Assembly (NCBI GenBank): GCA_963812475.1
Contig: CAWEVI010000065.1
Location: forward strand, 22,396-86,395
Length of the DNA stretch: 64,000 nucleotides
Direction of reading: 5' to 3'
Source: JAMXLO01 sp963812475
GTDB lineage: Bacteria; Pseudomonadota; Alphaproteobacteria; Acetobacterales; Acetobacteraceae
Of this stretch, positions 45,584 to 54,637 are shown piece by piece (position 1 is the first letter of the stretch; every line of letters begins with the position of its first letter). The notes under the pieces were generated by a model. That model worked only from the letters and a program-made list of their open reading frames with translations, made no database searches and was not told the origin of the DNA. Made by a program: the position numbers and the translations under genes.

Positions 45584-47398
45584 ATGCGTTTGCTGCTCGC
45601 CACCGCCCTTACGCTGGGGATCCTGACCGCTCCGGCCACCGCCCAGCCCCGCCCCCGCAACGTTGTCCTGTTCGTCGCCGACGGCCTGCGGCCCGGAATG
45701 ATCAATGAGCGAACCGCGCCCGCGATGACCGCGCTCCTGACGCACGGCGTCCGGTTCACCAACACCCACTCGCTGTTCCCGACATTCACCACGGCGAATG
45801 CATCCGGCATGGCGACGGGGCACCTGCTTGGGGATACCGGCGATTTCAGCAACAACATTTACGCCGGCTTCCAGGTCCCAGGTGCGGGTGACAGCCTGAC
45901 CCCGTTCCTGGAGAGCGATCCGGTGCTGGGCGATATCGATGAGCACTTCGCTGGCGACTACCTGAACGAGGAGACCATCCTCAAGGCGGCCCGCGAGGCC
46001 GGTTTCTCGACCGCCAGCATCGGCAAGCTCGGGCCGGCCCTCATATTCGATCATACCGAGCGCAGCGGGCAGTACACCATCGTGGTCGATGACATGACCG
46101 GACGCCCAGGCGGCATTCCGCTGTCGGAGGAACTGAAGCAGCGCCTGGCCGCGGTTCAACTGCCCACGCAAACCCCGACACGCGGGGACAACGGCAAGGC
46201 CGGCACCAGCACGATCGCCGGGACGACAGTCGCCAACGTGGACCAGCAGAACTACCTCGCCGATGTGGCGACGAAAGCGGTGCTTCCGCTGTTCAAGGAA
46301 CGCCAGAAGCCATTCGTCGTCGTGTTCTGGTCCCGCGACCCGGACGGGACGCAGCACAACCAGGGCGACAGCCTCGGGCGGCTTATCCCGGGCATCAACG
46401 GCCCAACGTCGCTCGCGGCAATCAAGAACGCGGACGACGACCTCGCCAGGCTGCTGGACACGCTGAAGCAGCAGGGGCTCGATGGCGACACAGACGTGAT
46501 CCTCACCTCGGACCACGGCTTCTCCACCATTTCGAAGGAGAGCGCGACCAGTTGGTCCGCGACGCAGACGTACAAGGACGTGACGGCCGCTCTGCTGCCG
46601 CCTGGCTTCGTGGCCATCGACCTTGCGCACGCGTTGGGTCTTCCCCTCTACGATCCGGACGCTAAGGCGGCCCTGGTCCCCGCGGGCGCTGTCCCGGTGC
46701 GGAGCAACGGTCTGATCGGGAGCGATCCCGCCCATCCCGTGGTCGTCGTCGCTGCCAATGGCGGCTCCGATCTCGTCTATCTTCCGACCGGCGACAAGGC
46801 GCTGGCCGCCAAGGTGGTCGCCGCGCTGTCCGGGCAGGATTACGTCAGCGGCCTGTTTGTGGATGACAGCCTCGGGCCTTTCCCCGGCACGTTGCCGCTC
46901 TCGGCGATCGCCCTTCGGGGCAGCGCGGTCACGCCGATGCCGGCCATCGCCGTCAACTTCCGGTCATTCTCGCTCGGCTGTGCCGATCCCACCACCTGCG
47001 GCGTCGAGGTGGCCGACACCGCGCTTCAGCAAGGTCAAGGCATGCACGGAAGCTTCTCGCGCGCCGACACGCGCAACATCATGGGTGCCGCGGGACCCGA
47101 TTTCCGGGAGCATTTCGAGGACGGCCTGCCGGCGAGCAACGCGGACATCGGCAAAACCGTCGCCGCTTTGCTGGCATTGCGCATTCCGGCCAGGGGAAAG
47201 CTGACCGGTCGCGAACTGAACGAGGCGATGGCGAACGGGACGATGCCCGAAGCCCATTCGGCCGTGCTGCGCTCCGAGCCTGACGCCGCGGGACACATCA
47301 CCGTCGTGCTGACGCAGACGGTGGGCGAGACCGTGTACTTCGATGCCGCGGGCTATCCGGGACGGACGCTCGGGCTGCCGTCCGATGCGGTGCGGTAG
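45584..47398 (+). CDS. Exported alkaline-phosphatase-superfamily nucleotide pyrophosphatase/phosphodiesterase-like protein
   Basis: 604 residues with a Sec signal peptide (MRLLLATALTL...TATA). The N-terminal metal motif VLFVADGLRPG gives Asp33. The nucleophile region FPTFTTANASGMATG has Thr at the type I phosphodiesterase position. C-terminal metal ligands occur in RDPDGTQHNQGD and LTSDHGFS. It likely hydrolyses a phosphodiester in the periplasm. AAGGGGAT eight bases upstream supports ATG 45584. Adjacent exported phosphatase and esterase genes suggest a scavenging cluster. Confidence 0.85.
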   Translation: MRLLLATALTLGILTAPATAQPRPRNVVLFVADGLRPGMINERTAPAMTALLTHGVRFTNTHSLFPTFTTANASGMATGHLLGDTGDFSNNIYAGFQVPGAGDSLTPFLESDPVLGDIDEHFAGDYLNEETILKAAREAGFSTASIGKLGPALIFDHTERSGQYTIVVDDMTGRPGGIPLSEELKQRLAAVQLPTQTPTRGDNGKAGTSTIAGTTVANVDQQNYLADVATKAVLPLFKERQKPFVVVFWSRDPDGTQHNQGDSLGRLIPGINGPTSLAAIKNADDDLARLLDTLKQQGLDGDTDVILTSDHGFSTISKESATSWSATQTYKDVTAALLPPGFVAIDLAHALGLPLYDPDAKAALVPAGAVPVRSNGLIGSDPAHPVVVVAANGGSDLVYLPTGDKALAAKVVAALSGQDYVSGLFVDDSLGPFPGTLPLSAIALRGSAVTPMPAIAVNFRSFSLGCADPTTCGVEVADTALQQGQGMHGSFSRADTRNIMGAAGPDFREHFEDGLPASNADIGKTVAALLALRIPARGKLTGRELNEAMANGTMPEAHSAVLRSEPDAAGHITVVLTQTVGETVYFDAAGYPGRTLGLPSDAVR

Positions 47399-47410
47399 CG
47401 GCTGGCCGCC

Positions 47411-48472
47411 TCAGGCTCCACGCTTGAGCGAGCGAATGCCAAGCGAGCCATCATGCGCAGTCTCGTCCGCCGATGTAGCGGGCGTCGCGGCCGTGCCGGC
47501 GACAGGGACGGCCGGCGGTTCGTCGGCCACGACGTCCTCGAGGAAGGTCAGCGACGGCACGAAAAAGAGGTTGCCCGAGACAGCGCGACTGAAGTCCAGC
47601 AGCCGATCGTAATTTCCGACGGGACGGCCGATGAACATGTTCTCGAGCATCTGCTCGATCACCCGCGGCGAACGTGCGTAGCCGATGAAGTAAGTGCCGA
47701 ACTCACCGTCGGAGGCGCGACCGAAGGGCATGTTGTCCCGCAGTATCTTGAGTTCCCTGCCGTCCTCGACGATCGTGGTCAGTGCGCTGTGCGCGGAGGT
47801 CGGCTTTACCGCGTCATCCAGTTCGATGTCCGAGAGCTTGGTGCGGCCGATGATGCGTTCCTGCGCCTCGGTGGACTGCGCGTTCCATCCGGGCAGATCG
47901 TGCAGGTACTTCTGCACCACCACATAGCTTCCGCTGGCGAAGTCGGCGTCTTCGTCGCCGATCAGCGTGGCGTCGATCGCCGCCTGTGCCGCGGGGTTCT
48001 CCGTTCCGTCAACGAAACCGAGGAGATCGCGGGCGTCGAAAAAGCGAAAGCCGTGCACTTCATCCACGGGTGCGACAGCATCCCGCAGGCGCGCCATGAT
48101 CTGTGTGGCCAATTCAAAGCAAAGGTCCAGGCGCGCGGCCCGTATATGGAACAGCAGATCGCCAGGCGTGGCGACCGCATGGCGTGATCCGGCGCGGAAC
48201 TCGCGGAACGGATGCAGCTCCGCCGGCCGCGGCTGACCGAACAACGAGTCCCAGACGTCGGATCCAATCCCCATCACGCAGCTCAGGTTCCCGTCCTGAT
48301 CGCGCGTGCCGACCCCGCGCAGGAGTGCACCGAGGTCTGCACACAGTGAGCGCACTGCAATGCGATCCGCCGCGTTCGCATTGACCGTCACGATCAGAAA
48401 GATCGCAGCCGCGGTCAGTGGTACGACAACCGGCTGCGCGATGACGGGCGGTGCGTTCGGCGCTGCGGCCAT
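47411..48472 (-). CDS. DyP-type peroxidase
   Basis: A heme peroxidase of the dye-decolorising family, 353 residues. The hallmark GFVDGTENP (catalytic Asp155), proximal-heme His228 in TSAHSA and distal Arg245 in LKILRDNMPFG are all present. There is no signal peptide; the N-terminal hydrophobic strand is part of the fold. ATG 48472 follows GGAAGG. It lies 16 bases after the catalase-family gene on the same strand, so the two peroxide-consuming enzymes are probably co-expressed. Confidence 0.9.
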   Translation of the reverse strand: MAAAPNAPPVIAQPVVVPLTAAAIFLIVTVNANAADRIAVRSLCADLGALLRGVGTRDQDGNLSCVMGIGSDVWDSLFGQPRPAELHPFREFRAGSRHAVATPGDLLFHIRAARLDLCFELATQIMARLRDAVAPVDEVHGFRFFDARDLLGFVDGTENPAAQAAIDATLIGDEDADFASGSYVVVQKYLHDLPGWNAQSTEAQERIIGRTKLSDIELDDAVKPTSAHSALTTIVEDGRELKILRDNMPFGRASDGEFGTYFIGYARSPRVIEQMLENMFIGRPVGNYDRLLDFSRAVSGNLFFVPSLTFLEDVVADEPPAVPVAGTAATPATSADETAHDGSLGIRSLKRGA

Positions 48473-48488
48473 GGTACCTTCCGTCAGC

Positions 48489-49487
48489 TCAAGGATTGCG
48501 TCGTGAGAACGATACCGCGTAGACGCCATCGCGCAGGTCGATCAGCGGATCATCGGACGCCTCGATCCCGTCGGTAAGCTGACCCGGCAGGAACAGCAAC
48601 GCCTTCTGCGCGTCGGCGCTGTCCGCCACCGTTTTGTTCACCGTCAGCGTTCCGAGATCCACGATTCTGCGGTCCTGCGGCCACGCCTGGGTCGCATCCT
48701 TCGTGGCATCGCCGGCGGCGGCGAGCTGCGCCCGCAGATGAAAGGTCACCGGGCCGCGGGTCAGGCGCGCCGCCAGTTCGTCGGCCAGGAAGTCGGGCGA
48801 GCGTTTCGCCGCATCGGCAGGATCGATGTGCACCAGATGCTCCGGCGTGATCACGTAGCGTACCGCCTGCCGCTCGCCCGCCTTGTTGACGAGCATGAAC
48901 GCATTGACGCCGTGATATTCCTCATCGGCGAAACTGTCCGGTGTAGCGATGGTGGCCGAGGCAGCGGCGACCGAGGGATGCGATGCGACGAACTGATCGA
49001 GTTTCGTGGGCTTGGGGGCGTCGGGCGGGCTTGCAGCGATCGCAAGGAACAGATCGCGGAAGTCGGCGCCATTTGATACCACGAAGAACTTGAGGGCGTT
49101 GGTCACCATGTCGGTGTCGCTGCCGTCCTTCAGATGGAACTTGATCGCCATGCCGTGCGGATTGGCCAGGTCGGAGCCGTCCGCCAGATTCGGTATTCCG
49201 GTGGAATCGGAGAACCGTATCATCACCGGGATGGTGCTGCCGTCGAACAGCGTCGCCTTGCTCAGCGTCGCTGCCTGGGGCGAGGCCGTGAAGCTGCCCT
49301 CGACCACCATGCCCTTGGCGTGATTGGCGCGGAAGCCGGGATGCACGCCAAACGCCTTGTTCAGCGCGTCCACGATCTGCACTTCGATCGGCTGGTCATC
49401 CGCGCGGACGGGGTTTGACTGCCCGAATGCCAGCATGGCCAATCCGGCCAGAAGGATCGGTCGCAACGCTGGCGCACTCAGCGGCAT
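48489..49487 (-). CDS. Periplasmic catalase-family peroxidase (SrpA-like)
   Basis: 332 residues with a Sec signal peptide (hydrophobic 10-22, cleavage near RAD). The mature part has the small-catalase pattern: HPGFRANHAKGMVVEGSF with distal His56, MIRFSDSTGIPNLADGS, and NALKFFVVSNGADF. Such proteins are heme peroxidases or catalases of the periplasm. Co-directional with the DyP peroxidase. GGGAG precedes the ATG. Confidence 0.87.
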   Translation of the reverse strand: MPLSAPALRPILLAGLAMLAFGQSNPVRADDQPIEVQIVDALNKAFGVHPGFRANHAKGMVVEGSFTASPQAATLSKATLFDGSTIPVMIRFSDSTGIPNLADGSDLANPHGMAIKFHLKDGSDTDMVTNALKFFVVSNGADFRDLFLAIAASPPDAPKPTKLDQFVASHPSVAAASATIATPDSFADEEYHGVNAFMLVNKAGERQAVRYVITPEHLVHIDPADAAKRSPDFLADELAARLTRGPVTFHLRAQLAAAGDATKDATQAWPQDRRIVDLGTLTVNKTVADSADAQKALLFLPGQLTDGIEASDDPLIDLRDGVYAVSFSRRNP

Positions 49488-49520
49488 GAAACCAGTCTCC
49501 CGGGTGCGGTTGGCATCGCG

Positions 49521-49760
49521 TCAGCCCTTCACGCCGGTCTCGGGTCGGTCATTTCCCGGCGAGAATTCGTCGTGCCAACGGCCATCCTTGTCTTCGTAGG
49601 AGATGTCCGCCGCATCGCCCGGCACCTCCTGTTCCTTTGCCGCGCGCTCCGCTGCGTGGCGAGCCAGATCGTGCGAGGGGAAGGTCTCCGAGTACACCCC
49701 ATCGGCGCGGTAGGCCCAACCGCCGTCATGCTGGACGACTTCGTAGATCAGCTTGGTCAT
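49521..49760 (-). CDS. DUF2188-type small protein
   Basis: 79 residues, beginning MTKLIYEVVQHDGGWAYRAD. The pattern of a small beta strand pair with W-A-Y, then SHDLARHAAERAAKEQ and a WHDE motif, matches DUF2188 proteins, often found in stress-responsive contexts. ATG 49760 follows GGGAG. Function unknown. It follows the catalase-family gene's start on the same strand (33-base gap in gene order). Confidence 0.72.
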   Translation of the reverse strand: MTKLIYEVVQHDGGWAYRADGVYSETFPSHDLARHAAERAAKEQEVPGDAADISYEDKDGRWHDEFSPGNDRPETGVKG

Positions 49761-49920
49761 GGATTGCTCCCGGTGCCGGCGGCGCATGTCGCAACCGTTG
49801 CGCCGCGACCGCCGCCACGTTGAAGATGTCGCATCGGGAAATTGTCCATCGGTATGGTGCGCTTGTCCATCGCGGCGGTGATGGGTCGCGCCGGCGGCTC
49901 CGCCCAACCGAGCTGGACGG

Positions 49921-50160
49921 CTATGCGGAGACCGGCCTCACCTGTGCAAATCTGTCCCGATGATCCTGTCTGCGGTCAGGAATGACGCCAGCTGTGCCGT
50001 TGTGGTGGCGCAGGACTACGATAGCAAGGTCAAACGCTCTGGCTCGGTCGCCGTAGCTATTCGCGAGCTGAAGATCATTCCGCTGAAGCGCCGCACTCTG
50101 CATCCAACGCAGGCTCGCTGCCTGGGCCTCCATCTGGCCAATGACCTCATCGGGAATCAT
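49921..50160 (-). CDS. Hypothetical small protein, tentative
   Basis: ATG 50160 opens a 79-residue frame. Its first 55 residues (MIPDEVIGQMEAQAASLRWM...) are helical and evenly charged like a real protein; the tail is less convincing. No ribosome site is seen. A longer reading to 50289 would need TTG but would supply a possible signal peptide. GC content here is clearly below that of the flanking genes. Confidence 0.3.
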   Translation of the reverse strand: MIPDEVIGQMEAQAASLRWMQSAALQRNDLQLANSYGDRARAFDLAIVVLRHHNGTAGVIPDRRQDHRDRFAQVRPVSA

Positions 50161-50384
50161 GTCGTGTGGACCATCACAATCAGTCTCCCTGTTGGCTTTC
50201 AATACGAAGATTAGATATCTCTCCCCCGGTGATTCGCAATCTGCTGCGTACAAATCAGAGCCGGTCGAGAGAAGAATGCAGAGGCCCAAAGTCTGAGCAG
50301 AGACGGCGCAGAAAGCACACTTGCGCGAACTCGGCGCGAGGACTCCAGTTACCCTTCAACAAAAGGAAATATGAGGCATCACCA

Positions 50385-50705
50385 ATGCTCACCGTTGTTT
50401 ATGAATCAATACAAAGACAAGCGTTCTGGCGGAAACAAATCGAAGCTCTCGAAAGTGGACGGTTCCGCGGGGATTCAACAACGGCGACAGGCATGACCGA
50501 TTGCACCCAGGCACGCATCGAGTACCTCAAGGTGTGGCTTGCCGAAGAGGCTGCGCTTTGTGAAAAGGTGCGTACCGATCTAGCCCGTTCAGGAAACATT
50601 CAGCACGCCGTATGGGTTGAAATTCTACAACGCCTCGGGCTCGTCTTTCCCTCTCCGCCAAAGCCGTCCGGTCAACAACGTCAGGTCGTTCTGCGACTTC
50701 GGTAG
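50385..50705 (+). CDS. Hypothetical helical protein
   Basis: 106 residues. The ATG at 50385 has GAGG eight bases upstream. The protein (MLTVVYESIQRQAFWRKQIE...) is largely amphipathic helix, with ARIEYLKVWLAEEAALCEKV in the middle. No family recognised. It lies in the lower-GC block, opposite strand to its neighbours. Confidence 0.45.
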   Translation: MLTVVYESIQRQAFWRKQIEALESGRFRGDSTTATGMTDCTQARIEYLKVWLAEEAALCEKVRTDLARSGNIQHAVWVEILQRLGLVFPSPPKPSGQQRQVVLRLR

Positions 50706-50870
50706 GCCCGCCACAACCACCGGATAGCCTGCCTTTGGAACCATACAGAGGCCGGTGCCAGTTATTGAAATCTCCCCAATGACTTTGTAGAGGACACTGC
50801 CTGCGGCGGCGAATCCAGCCAGATCGACGCCATCAGGCAATGCGCCCCAGTTGCCAGGGTCATTCTTCAA
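50625..50870 (-). CDS. Hypothetical protein or fragment downstream of the FkbM gene, tentative
   Basis: An 81-residue frame opened by TTG four bases after the stop of the methyltransferase gene, on the same strand. The sequence (NWGALPDGVDLAGFAAAGSV...) looks protein-like, and the position suggests coupling. However, the start is weak and it overlaps the plus-strand gene ending at 50705. It could be a remnant. Confidence 0.3.
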   Translation of the reverse strand: MKNDPGNWGALPDGVDLAGFAAAGSVLYKVIGEISITGTGLCMVPKAGYPVVVAGLPKSQNDLTLLTGRLWRRGKDEPEAL

Positions 50871-50874
50871 GGCG

Positions 50875-51699
50875 TCAAGTGTCGCCTAGGGTCCCGACTG
50901 CCGAGGAAGGTCTTGGCAACAAGTGCAGCCACGACATCGGCGCTTCGCGCCCTTCCTCCATCATGCGATCCAAGATACCACGAAACAACGGATGACCTGG
51001 CACCCATCCCATTGTCTGGAAGTTGATAGAGCCGGTCTCGTATGGCAACAACACCTGACTATGGCTATCGGCGAAGCGAGTACGGAGCCTGTCCGTTACG
51101 CCAGGAACAAGATGTTCGTGAAGCTCGACAACGATCTCCGCGCGCCGCAACCCAGGCGCACGCGCCGGATCCAGCAAGGCGTCCTCGGCTCCCTCAACGT
51201 CCATAATGACAACGGCACCCTCTGACTCGGCAATGTCTCGTTCGAGTGACTCGGGGGTGCAAACACCGCGCAATCGGACGCGCTTCTCCAATTCGTTGAG
51301 TCGCCTGTACTTGCGAAGGACATCAGCACGGGAACGATCCATTTCGTAAGCTACGACGTGCGATTGATCACATCGCATTGCGAGACCGAGCGCATAGTAT
51401 CCCCAGTGCGCGCCGACATTGACCAATATCCGTGGCTGGCGCGCTATGATAGTCTCGATGGTTGGGATAAGTGTGCTCTCATAAACTCCGACCAACTGGG
51501 TGTAGTAGTCGGGACCAATCCCGGTTGACGGCGCACGGAGACCCTTGAATGGGCCATTCATAATTCGGCCGCGCGCTTGTAGCTCCAGCGCAGATGAAAC
51601 TATCGGAAATCTTATCTGATTTGTAGTCCATCGGCCGAAACGATGCGCCTTGACTGCCCAAGGTGCTGCGTCTTTGATCGCCTGACGCGAGAAATCCAT
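50875..51699 (-). CDS. FkbM-family SAM-dependent methyltransferase
   Basis: 274 residues. SAM-binding motif I is ILVNVGAHWGYYALGLAM (Gly-rich loop), with acidic YEMDRS in motif II position. MDVEGAEDALL is the FkbM-family catalytic or structural motif. ATG 51699 follows AAGGGG; the longer reading needs TTG. FkbM enzymes O-methylate sugars or polyketides, often in surface-glycan loci. No glycan genes accompany it. GC content is lower than the window average, which fits horizontal acquisition. Confidence 0.8.
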   Translation of the reverse strand: MDFSRQAIKDAAPWAVKAHRFGRWTTNQIRFPIVSSALELQARGRIMNGPFKGLRAPSTGIGPDYYTQLVGVYESTLIPTIETIIARQPRILVNVGAHWGYYALGLAMRCDQSHVVAYEMDRSRADVLRKYRRLNELEKRVRLRGVCTPESLERDIAESEGAVVIMDVEGAEDALLDPARAPGLRRAEIVVELHEHLVPGVTDRLRTRFADSHSQVLLPYETGSINFQTMGWVPGHPLFRGILDRMMEEGREAPMSWLHLLPRPSSAVGTLGDT

Positions 51700-52341
51700 T
51701 TGAAACCCCTTCTCTAGTGCTGGCAATCCTCCCCTGGGGCACGCGTCACACCGCTGCCCGTTTCTAAGTCGGCTCGGTCACGCCGGAGGGCCCGGGGTCA
51801 CGCCTTGCCGACAACATCGCGGTCAAACAGAGACCGCCTGGGAGGATCTGTCTATCTGGAAACGCAGCGAAGTGTTGCATTCAGATGTCAAAAGCGTCAT
51901 CAAACTCGATTGACACGTTGCATCCGCCTCGCGCCCGCGCACCCTTCCAACAAGCGCAGGCACTTGTGGTCTCAGCCCTCACGGCCGATTCGGGTCAATC
52001 CCCCGATGACTCGCTGATCGGCTTCGTTCGCAGTGCGGTCCGCTTCCTTCGACGCTCGATTGCCAAGTTAGTTTTATTTGTTATTGAACATGATGCAATC
52101 GGCATGGGAGCGATGCCAATCGACCAAGGCCGTTGCAATGGCGATCATGAATTGCTCTCCGATCAAATCGGAAATCGTGAAAAACCGTGTCACAGAGCCC
52201 GGAATTCATCGACGGAGGTACGGTTCGTTTTGTACACCTTGGGAAGCGGCAGGCAATTTATCACTTCCACCGGCGCGGTTGCTTGCACTAAGCGTTTTCA
52301 CCGCAAGGCGCCCCCGCAGCCCATTCGCGAAGGAGATCACC
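51700..52341. other. Long non-coding, lower-GC interval
   Basis: About 640 bases between the methyltransferase and a secreted protein. Several open frames exist on both strands, but none has both a good start and protein-like composition. The segment around 52060-52200 is AT-rich, with short imperfect repeats (AATCGG...CGGAAATC). It may be remnant DNA of a transferred segment. I see no RNA gene. Confidence 0.5.
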
Positions 52342-52848
52342 ATGCGTTCGGCCGCATCCGCACTGTTGCTTCTCGGCGCGACAGCCTGTCCTGCATCCGC
52401 CTCGGCCACCGTCATCCAGGCGATTGCATCGACATGGGGCTGTCAATTTTCCGCGACGCTAAGTCTCTTCCCAGAGTACTCCGCGGACTCCCAGGAAGAC
52501 TTCGACCGCATCCTGGACAGTGGTCACTGTTTGGTTATCGACGCGCATCAGCGCCTCACCGTGCTCCGCAATCTACCCTCCGCGTATGTAGCGCTCAGAG
52601 ACATGCAGCAAGATGATCAGTGGGTCGTGGTGTTTGTCCGCAAGTCGGACTTCGAACAATTGCCAGACGGTCCGTACCCTCAATCCGGTCCGAATCGACG
52701 AATGACCAAGTCGCATTCTGGATCACGCGGGGCTTCTGCGTTTTCGGCGCCTCCCCGCACCGGCCCCGGCTCACCCACCCATCCGGCCACGGTGGACAAG
52801 GTACATCACTCTCGGCTCGCGGTTCAGGACGCCGTTGGACCGCACTGA
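52342..52848 (+). CDS. Secreted protein of unknown function
   Basis: 168 residues. AGGAGA precedes ATG 52342. The signal peptide (MRSAASALLLLGATACPASAS) may be a lipoprotein leader (ATAC) or a plain Sec signal. The mature part has two further Cys, a polar middle (EYSADSQEDFDRILDSGH) and a strand-rich end (YVALRDMQQDDQWVVVFV), then a low-complexity Ser/Pro tail. No family recognised. Confidence 0.6.
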   Translation: MRSAASALLLLGATACPASASATVIQAIASTWGCQFSATLSLFPEYSADSQEDFDRILDSGHCLVIDAHQRLTVLRNLPSAYVALRDMQQDDQWVVVFVRKSDFEQLPDGPYPQSGPNRRMTKSHSGSRGASAFSAPPRTGPGSPTHPATVDKVHHSRLAVQDAVGPH

Positions 52849-53100
52849 AATGCCAAATCTTCGACCGGTAGCGATGTCCGGCATACGCCAATGCCACCAC
52901 CATTCCCGCGGAGGCACTGGAGCGGGCGGCTCATACGACTCGCCGGTCCTGCAGCACTTGGTGCGAGTTGGCTCCCGTTGGGGTACCAAGGCGGCTGGAT
53001 CGCAGCAATTCGCGGTCTGGCCGCTCCAGCATCAGCCAGGGTACTGTCAAATGTTCAGAACGCCACTTCGGTGCGCGAGGCTAAGGATTGGAGAGGGGCC

Positions 53101-53475
53101 GTGACCCGCATTGTTGGCGCTATTGCTCTTTTGACGATGCTGCCACTGCTGGATGCCAATGTGAAAGCGGCGCTCGCGTGCGCCGTCTCCGACATACAGA
53201 TCAAGCAGGCGAATCTTGTTCACAGAGGATCGGGCGGCCAGTTTTCGACCGTCGTCGGCGAGCTCGTCAATGGATGCAGTGAAGCGACTGGTGTGCAACT
53301 GCACATCACCCTTCGGGATGCAACCGGGCGCATCATCGCGACGGGCGATCCATGGCCGGCGGGCGTTCACAATATCCCTCCGCAGCGACCTTATGCCTTC
53401 ACCGTGAATGCCGCTGAAGACGGCGGTGGCGCCGATAGCCTGAAGGTCGATGTGACCGAAGTCATACGGTGGTAG
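53101..53475 (+). CDS. Exported FxLYD-like small protein
   Basis: 124 residues from GTG 53101 (AGAGG upstream). The Sec signal peptide (IVGAIALLTMLPLLDANVKA) precedes an immunoglobulin-like domain: GEVVN-type segment (VVGELVNGCSEATGVQLHIT), DATGRIIATGDPWPAGVHNI, then FTVNA. This is the FxLYD-type pattern of small secreted domains. A longer frame from 52891 is open but not protein-like. Function unknown. Confidence 0.6.
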   Translation: MTRIVGAIALLTMLPLLDANVKAALACAVSDIQIKQANLVHRGSGGQFSTVVGELVNGCSEATGVQLHITLRDATGRIIATGDPWPAGVHNIPPQRPYAFTVNAAEDGGGADSLKVDVTEVIRW

Positions 53476-53733
53476 GCACGAGACACATCGACGATGTGCC
53501 AGCCAGCCGCACGCCTCGCGACCATACAATGTCGAGGTCTTCAGCCTGGGATCGCCCGCTGCGGCGCTGCCAGGCTCTGGTCGGGCGGCGAATGGAAGCT
53601 GGATCGCCCGTACCGCGCTCGCGGAGGAGCCGCCTCCGAAGGGTGCAGACCGAAGTCTGTCCGGTGTGTGCTGACGCCGGCTATCGCGGTCCTGCTGGCA
53701 GCGGGGGGCAAAGCGCCGATTTCGCTGATTTAA

Positions 53734-53808
53734 TGGTGCTGCTGGAGGGGATTGAACTCTCGACCTCCCCCTTACCAAGGGGGTGCTCTACCACTGAGCT
53801 ACAGCAGC
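53734..53808 (-). tRNA. tRNA-Thr(GGT)
   Basis: The minus strand reads GCTGCTGTAGCTCAGTGGTA... A seven-base acceptor stem (GCTGCTG/CAGCAGC) is present, with D-arm GCTCAGTGGTAGAGC, an anticodon stem CCCCC/GGGGG around loop TTGGTAA (anticodon GGT, threonine ACC codons), T-arm GAGAGTTCAATCCCCTC and an encoded CCA (53734-53736). It decodes ACC/ACT. The DNA beyond its 3' end is the lower-GC stretch, a common site type for integrated islands, but no integrase or att repeat was found. Confidence 0.93.
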
Positions 53809-53842
53809 AACTCGTTGAGGATCAGGCGTACGGTCAAGACCT

Positions 53843-54157
53843 TTAGCACACACGAACCGGCACTATATAGCGGAACAGGACCTGAACCCTCCGATGGCCG
53901 GCATGGATCTTCTGTCGCATGGAGGGTGCGAACGCGTCGCGTGCCTGACGACGGAAATCGATCGCGTCCGCTCGCCACGTCGGCGCATCGCGGGACAGCG
54001 GCCACGCCTCGGCTTTCAGCATGTGTCGCAACGCTTGCCGCAGAAGCGATCGGCAAGACCGCAGCTCACTGCGCCCCACGTCTTCGATCTCCTCTGCCAC
54101 GTTGGCCCAGTCGGAGACGACCGACGGGCTGCCGCCGTTGCCGATCCAGAGCGCGAT
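53843..54157 (-). pseudogene. DUF29 remnant
   Basis: The minus-strand frame contains DWANVAEEIEDVGRSELRSC, then SLLRQALRHMLKAEAWPLS and APTWRADAIDFRRQARDAF. This is the central DUF29 signature (EEIE..GRSE, LL.HLLK, W...I..FR). The normal N-terminal block (YDxDFYxW) is missing and the C-terminus degrades after MRQKI. No credible start remains. DUF29 function is unknown. It neighbours a Uma2 remnant, another family that commonly proliferates and decays. Confidence 0.6.
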
Positions 54158-54226
54158 GCCTACGCTCGATGAACTGCTGGACGAGGCTTGACGTCTGCGC
54201 CGCCGCGCGGGCAACCCATTCATCCC

Positions 54227-54385
54227 ATGGACGACAAGCGCCCGCAGCCCCCGCAACCCGCCCCGCCCCGCTCCGCGCCCGCGAAGCTGGCCGCGCGGCA
54301 GCAGCGCGAGGCGGCGGCCTTGCGCGCCAATTTGCGCAAGCGCAAGGATCAGGCGCGGTCGCGGGAGGCGCCGAAGCAGGAGTGA
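54227..54385 (+). CDS. Small basic protein upstream of dcd-murA
   Basis: 52 residues: a Pro-rich start (MDDKRPQPPQPAPP) and a basic helix (KLAARQQREAAALRANLRKRKDQARSR). Short proteins of this type occur near murA in related alphaproteobacteria, as far as I recall. Highly charged and probably partly disordered. No assigned function. Confidence 0.55.
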   Translation: MDDKRPQPPQPAPPRSAPAKLAARQQREAAALRANLRKRKDQARSREAPKQE

Positions 54386-54388
54386 ACG

Positions 54389-54637
54389 GTGTCCGAACCG
54401 GCGCGTGGTCGCATGACATCCGACGCGTTCATCGCCTGGGCGATGGAGCAACCCGAAGCCAACCACTACGAACTGGTTGCCGGTGAAGTGGGTGCCATCG
54501 CGCGGGAGTGCTCGGTGCATGCCTGACGAAGGCGCGGATCTGGCGCCGGATGGCCGAGGCGGTCGAGGCCCATGGACTGCCGTCTCAGGTCTATCCCGAC
54601 GGGGATGGCGGTGGAAGTGGAAGCCGAGCGCGACTGA
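54389..54637 (+). pseudogene. Uma2-family (DUF820) nuclease remnant, frameshifted
   Basis: From GTG 54389 the frame reads MTSDAFIAWAMEQPEANHYE, then LVAGEVGAI, the start of a Uma2 restriction-endonuclease-fold protein, and stops at HA. The continuation (LTKARIWRRMAEAVEAHGLP, SQVYPDG) is in another frame, and MAVEVEAERD in a third. The gene then ends about 100 residues short of the family length. It is therefore a truncated pseudogene with at least two shifts. Confidence 0.7.

Noticed and set aside
51885..52616. 243-codon plus-strand frame in the lower-GC block
   Set aside because: It runs through the ribosome site and signal peptide of the better-supported gene at 52342 and has no coherent composition.
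49800..53500. Prophage or integrative element
   Set aside because: No integrase, terminase, capsid or transposase was seen and no duplicated tRNA end; only composition and context suggest transfer.
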